Assembly: GCA_033964015.1 (NCBI GenBank) | Contig: CM066912.1 | Span: 23,051,073-23,115,072, forward strand | Direction of reading: 5' to 3' | DNA from: Scolanthus callimorphus | Lineage: Eukaryota; Cnidaria; Anthozoa; Actiniaria; Edwardsiidae | Length of the DNA: 64,000 nucleotides | Shown here: piece after piece, positions 35,292 to 44,459 of the stretch | How positions within the stretch are numbered: position 1 is the first letter of the stretch | Layout of the letters: every line of letters starts with the position of its first letter | Made by a program: the position numbers and the translations under genes | Notes under the pieces: model-generated | Told to the model about the DNA's origin: nothing | What the model saw: the letters and a program-made list of their open reading frames with translations, nothing else | The model's database searches: none

Positions 35292-36048
35292 TAGGCACAG
35301 ACAGATTCTGCTCGGCAACTTTTGAGCAACTTTTTCAATTTTGAGCAACTTTTTCAATTCTGAGCAACTTTTTTCAACTATGAGCAACTTCTTCGCATTT
35401 CCGCTATTTCCTATTGAATTTTTACAACAAAATGGCAATTTGTGATACATTTGCCATTTCAAATCAAACACAGAATGAAAAATCTTGCTAAAAAGATAAT
35501 AAAAAAGTACTTTCTTCACCTTGGGTGCTCACTGCTCAGAGGTATCTTCAAGATATGGATGTCTCGTTGGGTATCACATTCCAAATATAGAGCAGAAGCA
35601 AAATGGCGGAAGACCCTATTCAAATTGCTAGAGAAAATGGGGCTGAGGTGACATAACCTAAAAGGGCTTCCTTATAGTTTCTTTCAAAAATAGTAGCAGC
35701 AGCTTTTATTGTATGAGTTTGATACTACAAACTCCCCATTTTTTTTACTAAGCCAACAGAATGGCGGCAACTGAGTCTCTTGTTAAACAACTGTATTGAT
35801 TAGTATAATTATGTCATATGGTGTTTAGAATATAATTGCCTGATCTTATGGAGATGTTGAGTAATGAGTGATTCTTTATCATTTTTTAAATAAATCAGGC
35901 GACAAGCGTGAAGAAATGCTCTTTGTTGGGGAGCAACTTTTTTGATTCTGTGAGCAACTTTTACGAATTTGAGCAACTTTTGAGCAACTTTTGAGGGTAT
36001 TTTGCGGCAACTTTTAAACAATTTTTGAGCAGAATCTGTCTGTGCCTA
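35292..36048. mobile_element. hAT-like element, TAGGCACAGACAG ends, copy 2 (opposite orientation)
   Basis: 757 bp, target duplications CTAAGTAC (35284-35291 and 36049-36056); A has a single CTAAGTAC near 23382. Interior blocks are the reverse complement of those in the 28402-29460 copy. Confidence 0.9.
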
Positions 36049-36229
36049 CTAAGTACAACTGGCTTTCAAGTAACGGACGGACCTAGCCAAACAACCACGA
36101 AAGCCCGGAAAAAAACTTTGGAGGAAGGTTAATTTTTAGAATTTCCTAGTACTTCTTGAAGTAGTACGCATGTAGTATTGAAAAAAACGTGTGCGGGATT
36201 TTTGATTTTCCGTTTTCCAAATTCAGACT

Positions 36230-36602
36230 GAGATATTTGAAACGAAGTTTATAACTTTAGAACGTGATATTTTGAAAAATATTTTAAAAATAAAAAATCG
36301 CACACGGTTTTTTAGACATTCATCTGTTATCACAATTTAGTCAAATCACACTAGTGGTCTATTATCAATGCTGCGTTCAGATAGAATTTTGTTTAGTAAA
36401 AGGGAAATTTGTGCCAAAGTGGCGACGTGGGGGGAGGGGTGCCGGACCCCTTATACTCCGGAATTTTTGGTTCGTCCCCAGGCTGCGCGACCAAAATATC
36501 CAAGATGGCGCCGGGTTAGACTCGGAAACAATGAAACACGGCTTTCTCTGCGAAAAAAAAACCCACTATCTAGCTAGTTCTCTCTCCTACAAACGATCGG
36601 AA
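36230..36602. promoter_or_regulatory. possible promoter of the transposase gene
   Basis: Contains AAGATGGCGCC (36501-36511), a YY1-type motif often found near transcription starts, in a locally GC-richer stretch 92 bp before a candidate ATG. No TATA box seen. Inference only. Confidence 0.35.
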
Positions 36603-36670
36603 ATGTCGAGTGGTAGGAATTACTCTCAACAGGAAAAGCAAAGCTGTTCCTCTAAACAATGGAAAGTTTG
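36603..36670 (+). CDS. candidate first coding exon of the transposase gene
   Basis: ATG followed by 22 codons (MSSGRNYSQQEKQSCSSKQW then KV) and two bases TG before a good donor GTAAGT. The exon at 44460 begins with one base then an open codon, so the join is in phase and restores a Trp. The intervening intron would be 7.8 kb. Support is only phase, position after a promoter-like motif, and the lack of a better start. An additional exon could be missing. Confidence 0.4.
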
Positions 36671-36982
36671 GTAAGTCCTGTTTATTAATTTTCTCAAAAG
36701 AGTGAAAATATAGGCCTCACGGGCTACTAGAAAAAGTTTGAAAAATAGCCGAATTGATTAAAACATGTCTTCATATATATGGAAACAAATAACGAATACT
36801 TACTTTATGATCTGGTGTGTATATTGCGAGAAGATTCTACGTTTTGAGGTGAGAATTTGGGTCTGAACTAGTGTCTGAACTTCAAGCCACTGATGAACGG
36901 TATCCGGTAACTTCGCCACCTAACGACTTCGCCACAACCAATTTCGCCATCACATCTGGTGAGATCGCCACCGGTGGCTTAA

Positions 36983-37180
36983 GGGCCATTTGTCGGGCCC
37001 GATTTTGTTTACGTTCGTTCGGTGTCGGCCCGACTTCTAAAAATCTGATGTGATTCAACAGATTTTTGTTGTCGGGCCCGATTTTTCATTTCGCAGATCA
37101 AAGCAGAGGCCCGACAAATCACAGCGTGTGAATGCACCGTCCGACAATCAGCCCAAAAAATCGCAGCGTGTAAATGGACC
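36983..37180. mobile_element. TTAA-target MITE, GGGCCATTTGTCGG family
   Basis: TTAA (36979-36982) / GGGCCATTTGTCGGGCCCGA ... GCGTGTAAATGGACC / TTAA (37181-37184). 198 bp, non-coding. Confidence 0.75.
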
Positions 37181-37596
37181 TTAAGTCAACATCGTTACAA
37201 TGTACATACACTCGCTTCTATTCTACTAGGTATACAGCTCTTAAGACACCTCCACTTTTCGGTTTGATTTCCATGAAATTTCGAACCAGACCCACTTTTG
37301 CTTTAACCACAGCATTATAGGTTGAATAATGTGCATCTCCGACGATTTTCGGGGAAAACGCATTAATATTTATCAAAAAAATTGACCCAAATTAAGCATT
37401 ATTTATCTGGGCCTGCATTGTGTGGAAGGTCACAATGTCTTTCACCCCAGTCTAGGGGAGGGTGACATTTTTTTGGGGAGGATCACAATTTTTCCCCACC
37501 AAAAGGGGATCCCACAGTCTTTCTTGTGACTTTGTGAACTATTAAAATATATAGCACCCAGCCAAAATTTTAAGAGCTTGACTCTAAATCCCCATT

Positions 37597-38187
37597 TACT
37601 GTGCGACTACATCAACCGGGCCATTTTGTAAGAAGTTAGCCAATCAGAAAGCGAGTACAGAACAAAGGATCTCGACTTTCTTGAGATCTGAGACACCGAA
37701 ATACCGCTTTGCTCGTAACAATTGTGGAAATATGGACAGAAATAACTTTAAAACACTTAATTACTCATCGTCAGATGTATTGCAGGTATTAACAATTTGC
37801 AGCACCCAGTCTATGGAACACCCTCCCTGAATCCATTCGCCTAAGCCAGACCCTAAGCACTTTCAAGTCCAATTTAAAAACCCACCTTTTTAAAAAACAC
37901 TATGGTTGCTAACATGTGCCTGAGAAATTTTTTACGTTTTACCATGTGCCTGAGAAATGTTTTACGTTTTTACCATTTTTACTCTATTTTAACTATCTTT
38001 ATCATTGCTTTTATTTTTTCTTGCGCAGTAAATTTCTTGTAAAGCGCTATTGAGCTATAGGAAATAGCGCTATATAAATGTAAGCATTATTATTTATTAT
38101 TATTATTATTAATTTGCTTAAAATGGTTTGAATCTCTAAATGACAAACTTTTTACGGGATGGCCCGGTTGACGTAGTCGCACAGTAA
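37597..38187. mobile_element. MITE, TTACTGTGCGACTAC family, copy 1, interrupted by a LINE
   Basis: Ends TTACTGTGCGACTACATCA and its inverse GACGTAGTCGCACAGTAA. Interior shares AAGCCAATCAGAAAGCGAG-type sequence with copy 2 (41158-41431). A 310-bp LINE tail sits inside. Confidence 0.75.
37801..38110 (+). mobile_element. 5'-truncated LINE with (ATT)n tail
   Basis: Target duplication AATTTGC at 37794-37800 and 38111-38117. 37802-37912 encodes the end of a non-LTR reverse transcriptase ORF (PSLWNTLPESIRLSQTLSTF then KSNLKTHLFKK, stop). The tail GCGCTATATAAATGTAAGCA runs into (ATT)n, a CR1/L2-like ending. Nested in a MITE. Confidence 0.8.
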
Positions 38188-38744
38188 GTTGACTTTGTAC
38201 CAACTGGTTCCCGGTATGTTCTGACAAGGACTAGAAGGAGTAAAATGGGATTGGGGTCACTGGGACTGGGATTTGACCACTGGGAATTGGAATTAATGTC
38301 CACTAAACTGGGAAGGGGATTCTATATTATTTCCCTTTCCCTTGTAAAACGATAAAAAAACATTTTAAAATAGTTGTCAGGATCAAATCAGTGTGAACAT
38401 GTGAAAATGTCATAAAACAGATAAAACAACAAAAGGAATTAACTGTATAGTGGTTTCTTGTTTGGTGATCAGCGACTGGGATTTGGCGATTGGGACTGCA
38501 TTGGGATTTGGTGAAAATTTACACTGGGAAATGGGATTGAGACCCCCTGCTGGACCCTGTTCTGAGCTTTCCAAAGGTCTGCAAAAGATCCAGGATTTTC
38601 TAAATAATAATAATAATAATCTTTAATCCGTATATCTTGCAGATACATAGACGATATTACATGGCCACCGTAGATACAAATTTTAACTTTGAGTGTTGAA
38701 AATAATAAATTTTAACAGGAAAAGATAAACTTAGTATCTCCAAG

Positions 38745-38950
38745 CAGCCATGTAATGTTCTGTATATTATATAAACATCAGTGAAATACCAAATTGACAT
38801 TTATTTTATCAAAATCTGAAAACTAGAAAGATATGTGTGTGTGTTATCTTCACTGTGAAGAGTGATGATAAAAATCATATCTCTTTTCTTCACAATGTGA
38901 AGATATCATTTTTATGCAGGAGAGATACCTTAGTATTTCACTGATGTTTA
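38745..38950. mobile_element. foldback element, ACATCAGTGAAATAC ends
   Basis: AAACATCAGTGAAATACC at the left and GTATTTCACTGATGTTTATA at the right. Inner inverted ATCTTCACTGTGAAGA and GATAAAAATCATAT motifs. Non-coding. Confidence 0.55.
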
Positions 38951-39033
38951 TATCTAAATTAGAACATGACCAATGCCACTCAGCCAATCAGCAACCGGCA
39001 TTTGCGTCCCCTATATCCCATAGAAACTAAAGC

Positions 39034-39262
39034 GTCAAGCGGCGAGGGCATTGAACAATAGGGAAAATTAGGGGTTTGTACATAGTCATTAGTATTCATG
39101 CTCATAGTCATTAATATTCTCTGGTTGCACCTTGCATTTTCATTGTTCTCCTGAAGAAGAACAAAGAAAACCAAGGTGCAACATAGAGAATACTAATGAC
39201 TATGGGCATGAATACTAATGACTATGTACAAACCACACCCTGTTCTTCCCTCGCCGCTTGAC
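39034..39262. repeat. long inverted repeat
   Basis: Outer arms GTCAAGCGGCGAGGG / CCCTCGCCGCTTGAC. Inner arms of about 57 nt with TGTACATAGTCATTAGTATT and the answering AATACTAATGACTATGTACA; CTGGTTGCACCTT / AAGGTGCAAC near the loop. Confidence 0.65.
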
Positions 39263-39466
39263 ACAACCAACTCTACAAAATAAAGGAAAACATTGACTTC
39301 ATTGTCATCTTTTGCAAAATAGCCCTTTATTACAAGTCTCTCTCCAACATCTTTCTATAACAAAATAAACAAATCAAAATTAGTACATTATCAACATTGC
39401 AATGTGTTTATAACCACGTTTATAAGAATTCGAAGTTTTATTAGGCAAAAAATTAAGAACCTTAAG

Positions 39467-39742
39467 TTAAGTAAAATAGTAACCGCAAAAACACATGCAT
39501 ATTTTCCCGTAGTAATCAAAATAATCCTCCAGATTTATAGAAAAACCTTTCAAGTGTTGGACAAATGCAATTCTAGGTTGTTTTGACCAGTTATCAAGAC
39601 GATGAAATTGGATTGCGATTTGAGCTATTTTCTTGTCAGAGAAGTGGCCAACAAGCGTGCGAGAGTCCCCTAAGAACATAGCTTTTTGTTCTGTAGTTAA
39701 GCATGGCAAATACTTAAAAGTTTCTCCACGAACAGTTTGCAT
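39467..39742 (-). CDS. unrecognised open frame, possible exon
   Basis: A 91-codon minus-strand frame in a stretch without obvious repeats (MQTVRGETFKYLPCLTTEQK ...). Composition is protein-like, with no long runs or tandem structure. No family recognised, no splice partners found, and it may be chance. Possible AATAAA on the minus strand near 39325. Confidence 0.2.
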   Translation of the reverse strand: MQTVRGETFKYLPCLTTEQKAMFLGDSRTLVGHFSDKKIAQIAIQFHRLDNWSKQPRIAFVQHLKGFSINLEDYFDYYGKICMCFCGYYFT

Positions 39743-40412
39743 TTTGATGTTCCCTTTTCATTTATAACGTACTGTATTTTTAAGGGAAAAACTTCCACTT
39801 TTCGCATCAGTTTATTGTCTGATTCACTCATCTCTTGGCTGTCTCAAGGCATTTGAAGAACATTTGAGTCTCAAATTGCTAAAACAAACTTCGAATTTTG
39901 CCAGCCTCGAACATCAGCGCTCTTGCAATTCTCACAAGAAAGCCCCGGGAAGAAACAGATTGTCAATTCAAAAGTATGTTTTACCAAATGTTCCGCTGTA
40001 ATGCCACTTCTGAGTTCAATTTCCGTTGTTCGATCCAAACTTTACGGATTTACGAATTCTGATAACGAGACCGATATTTTATGTACGCTTTCCTGTTTCT
40101 CCTTTTTCCTTGGGCCATAGGAGTCGAGGAATCCATTACAAAAGCTTGCGATAGAATATTTTCATTTCTTACCTGACTTCGGGAACGAAACCTGTCAGCA
40201 ACCTCCAGTGGAACAATGCATGCACTCAAAACAAACCGCTTTGTCGGTAGATCTTTTCATTCACAAGGCTTTGATCATTGACACTATTGTAAAAAGCCTT
40301 GGATGAAGTATGGCTCTGAACAATGCTCTGTAATGATGTTGTATGTCAATGACAAGCTAGCACAAAAACTTTCAAAAGACTTTCTTCGTGGCATTGATCA
40401 TGTTCTAAAAAA

Positions 40413-40546
40413 GTTAGAGAATGGACGCTCGTGTCCTATGGGAAATAGACCACTAATGAACAAAAATCTGCTCGCGCTAACGCGCTCGCAGATTTTTGTT
40501 CATTAGTGGTCTATATCCCATAGAACACTCGCGTCCATTCTCTAAC
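40413..40546. repeat. hairpin-forming inverted repeat
   Basis: Arms GTTAGAGAATGGACGC ... AACAAAAATCTGC and GCAGATTTTTGTTCATTAGT ... GCGTCCATTCTCTAAC surround a CGCGCTAACGCG centre. About 60 nt per arm with few mismatches. Confidence 0.65.
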
Positions 40547-41157
40547 CCTTACTTGGTGTTAATTATCACAAAAAAATAAAACAATTAATGTTCTACCTAA
40601 ACTATGTAACTATATTCACGGATAATAATTATAGTACTACAAAAACTAGCAAACAGCTTCATTACAGAAAGATCTCTTATCAAACGATACAAAAGTAAAA
40701 GTAAAGTAAAGTAACTGTGCTTATATAGCGCTTATCCTCACGGCTCAAAGCGCTTTACATTAACAGATAACTCATCGTATAGAAACCAGCTTTATAAACA
40801 TGAGTGTGTGTTTGTGAGTTCTGTGACACAGAGGTTGGGCAACTTCCGACGGTCCTCGTGGTTCTTTAACGTCCCTCTGGTTCCGGTTAGTGTAGTGTAT
40901 GTGAGAGACAGGAATTATTCAGTGGCTGATACAAGCCTAGACATAAAATCAGTACAAATAGAAGATGTTAATTTACAGTACAGTGTGAACTCCATTAAAA
41001 AATGAAACTCATCCCTGACTTCATTAGAACTGCATAAATCACACACATGAGAGTCAAAACGGATTTGCTGATAATGGCCAACTTCAACTGGAAGCTTATA
41101 GGCGCCTTATTGAAAGTGTGCCAAGGCCCCCAGTGGACTACACATGCAGTATCTTAT

Positions 41158-41431
41158 TACTGTGCGACTACGTCATCCGGGCCATTTTGTAAGAAGTAAG
41201 CCAATCAGAAAGCGAGCACAGAACATAGGATCTTGAAATTCTTGAGATCTCAGGCATTGAAATAATTAGCTTTTTTCTAAGAATTGTGATAATTATGAGC
41301 AGAAATCACTTCATTACACTTAACTACTTATCCCAAAATGTAGTTCAGGTATTACATTTCCTTAAAATGGTCAGAATTCTAAATGACAAACTTTCTATGG
41401 GATGGCTCAGTTAACGTACATAGTCATACAG
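41158..41431. mobile_element. MITE, TTACTGTGCGACTAC family, copy 2, right end cut by insertion
   Basis: Starts TTACTGTGCGACTACGTCA. Its right terminal repeat (..GTCATACAG / TAA) is interrupted after CAG by the 41432-44411 element; TAA resumes at 44415. Confidence 0.7.
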
Positions 41432-44411
41432 CACAGGAAAAAATTCCTAAAAACCATAATGGTTTTTATGGTGGTTTTTGTTGGAAAAACCATTCAAAAC
41501 CATGAATGGGTTTGGAGAACCAAATCCATTCATGGGTTTTACAACAAAAAACATTCTTGGTTAATGTTATAATATCGGAATGGGTTTCACAGCAAAATAC
41601 AAGCTGTTTTCTGCATATTTCCAACATGGTTTTTCGATTAAAAACGTTAAATGTAAAATGGTAAGTGTGTGAAACCATTTACAATAAATAGGAAAAACTG
41701 TGGATTTTATTCATTTCTTATATTTTTGAAGCGTTTTTTCCACAATAACCACTTAATGCGAAATGGTTACTGTGCAAAATCCATTTTAAAAGCCATCACA
41801 AAACATTATGGATTATGAAGCAAACCCATTCATGGGTTTTGCATAAAATACCTACCAATTTGTTCCACGTATAAAATGGTATTTCTTAGTCATCTTTGTC
41901 TTTCAAGTCCGACGTCTTATCCACTAGGCTAGCCCCTGCTCGCCTGACAAAGTTGTATAAAATTTAAAACTACTACGTGATCGACAGTTCGACAGGTGTC
42001 TTGAAGATGTCACTATTAGTCTCCGAATGGGCTCACTCGTAGGCGCGCTAAAACTTTTCATTTTGCCTGGTCCAAAAATATTATTTGACAAATGCAGACC
42101 TCAAGCATTGCTCTCGGGAATTTCATTTCAAATCAACTGATTTCCGGGTTATATCGGAGAAATAAGCGCCCGGGAATCAAGGTGAAAACTTTAAAAACCG
42201 TAGAATATTCAGTATTTTACCTATTGATGTCACGTTCCTCTCAGAATGGCAAGCAGTGTCTATTCTTTTGATTTAATGTAGTTATATTTTGATTGGTAAG
42301 CGCGAGCGTTAGAATTTTGTTGACTTTTACGGTAGAAAAGGCGAAAACGGGCCTCAAAATCGGCAGTCAGCCGAGTGATTCAACTCGGTCCCCGTTCTCC
42401 TAAAATATTTATCTGATCGAACTAAAATTTCCACAGAAGTTATAGATCCACTAGAGGTAGAGGTAGATGAAGTTTGAGCGATTTTGCAATAAGTTTTCAA
42501 ATTTCGCGAGTCGATATTTACAGACGAGCGCTGTTAACACCAATTAATGTGGTGTTAATGTAACACCTACAAAATAACACCGCCTACAGGTGTGTTTTTC
42601 TAGCACCACTACAAAGGTGTTACCTAACACCCTAAACCTTTAACAGTGTACTTTTAACACTTGAAGGATGGAAGATCAAGCTCTTAGGAGCGGCGTTTTA
42701 AATCTCAAATCTGCGCATGTAGAGTTTTTGCCGTTGATGAATTTGGCCGAATTGTTTGAACGTCGCGTCTATTTCAATTGTTACGAAGCGATTCTAGTAA
42801 ATTCACTAGTTCATTTGTAGTCATGCCAGTTAACATGAATTATTATATATTTGTAGTCATTTGTAGTTTCCCCTACGTCTACATCATAAGTACACTTTTG
42901 TAGATTACGATATTTATAAAAGTGTGGTGCTCGGAACTTCCCATTGGAATTCAACGGTATTTTCCCTTTTTAAGATAATCCCTTTTCCCACGGTTAGTGC
43001 ACATGCTCTGATCTGATAGTCTTGGTCTAAGCCCGAATTCTAGACATTGGCCGGACATTCCTACATTTGGCACTAAAAACATCCCTTATCAGGCTGATCT
43101 CCCATGGGAACCTTCCGAGAGCCAGCACCTATATAAAGCGTATGTAAGTTGAATAAAGACATAGTAGTAGTATAGTACAGTATAGTATAATACAGTACAG
43201 TATAGTAGGAAAATCTTGTTATATTGAAAAGACACCGATCCCGACCCGTTACACAATAAGACGAAGAGACGACTTTTCGAGACATTAACATTGAGCTGCG
43301 CCGTCTTGTATTTTGTGTTTACTTAAGTGGCAACAAACCATCAATGGTATTCATGAACGCTCTTTTGAATCCAGATTGTTTTAAGATAAGAAGCGACATC
43401 CTCTTTATGGGAATGCACAAACCATCCACATCTCGTTGAAACACAACCAATCTTAATCGCTGATAACGTTGAATCCAATCTCTTTGCAAGTCCAATCCTT
43501 TCATGGGAAAATGAAACCATTGGCCATTGCCCGTAAAATCCAAATTTGGATCGAAAATGTTTTTGTAAGCAATAATCCATTCATGTGATAACTGGTCTAA
43601 CCATTTATGGGTTTTGCGCAAAATTCAAATTTGGATCGAAAATGTTTTTTGTAAGCGATAATCCATTCATGGGAAAACAGTAACCATTTATGGGTTTTGC
43701 TCAAAACCCATATTTGGATCCAAAATGTTTTTTGTAAGCGATAATCCATTCATGGGAAAACGGTAACCATTTACGGGTTTTGCGCAAAACTCATATTTGG
43801 ATCGAAAATGTTTTTTTGTAAGCAATAATCCATTTATGGGAAAACGGTAACCATTTATGGGTTTTGCGTAAAATCGAAATTTGGATCGAAAATGTTTTTG
43901 TAAGCGATAATCCATTCATGGGAAAACGGTAACCATTTACGGGTTTTGCGTAAAATCCAAATTTGGATCGAAAATGGTTTTTGCAAGCGATAATCCATTC
44001 ATGGGAAAACGGTAACCATTCATGGGTTTTGCGTAAAATCCAAATTTGGATCGAAAATGGTTTTTGTAAGCGATAATCCATTCATGGGAAAACGGTAACC
44101 ATTAATGGTTTTTATGCAATAAACAATTCTGGTTGAAAACCGTCTTTTCAAAGATATAACCCATTCATAGAATTATAAAAACATAAATGTTTTTTACTGA
44201 GAACACGGAAATGGATTTTATAAACCCATAAATGGGTTTTAACTTCGTGTGGTTTGGTGAGATATATAGAAATTTCCAGATGTTTATTCCATAGAAAACA
44301 TTTCTAAAATGGAAAAACCATAAATGGTTTTCTCTAAAATACATTTATGGTTTTTATCAAAGATGGGAAGTACACAAAAACCATTATGGTTTTTAGGAAT
44401 TTTTCCCTGTG
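41432..44411. mobile_element. 2.98-kb element with CACAGG terminal inverted repeats
   Basis: Ends CACAGGAAAAAATTCCTAAA and the inverse TTTAGGAATTTTTCCCTGTG (about 26 nt, one mismatch), flanked by the 3-bp direct repeat CAG (41429-41431, 44412-44414). A CAC start with a 3-bp duplication suggests a CACTA/CMC-type element; this is an inference. No transposase found. The inside holds TAACACC/GGTGTTA short repeats (42535-42660) and an 84-bp tandem array (43540-44125). It ends 48 bp before exon 44460 of the transposase gene. Confidence 0.75.
43540..44125. repeat. 84-bp tandem repeat inside the CACAGG element
   Basis: About seven units of AAGCGATAATCCATTCATGG / GGAAAACGGTAACCATT / GGGTTTTGCG / AAATTTGGATCGAAAATG. 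The period is near 28 codons, so minus-strand frames stay open for several units. AAAACCAT/ATGGTTTT palindromes recur throughout the host element. Confidence 0.7.
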
Positions 44412-44459
44412 CAGTAAAATACGTTATTGTGAAACTTAAAACTATTCTTGTGTTTCTAG

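Larger units (their letters stand above)
25162..36229 (+). repeat. segmental duplication, copy B
   Basis: About 11.1 kb colinear with 17088-23577 in direct orientation. The size difference is explained mainly by insertions at 27361-28025, 28402-29460, about 30342-30995, about 31757-33885, 34362-35222 and 35292-36048, several with exact target duplications that match single sites in A. Confidence 0.8.

Noticed and set aside
40303..40506. 67-codon frame MKYGSEQCSVMM...
   Set aside because: Its second half is the arm of a hairpin-forming repeat; the first half is unsupported.
43319..44081. Minus-strand frames with MDYRLQK repeats as a gene
   Set aside because: Coincide with the 84-bp array inside a transposon; no start context or splice support.
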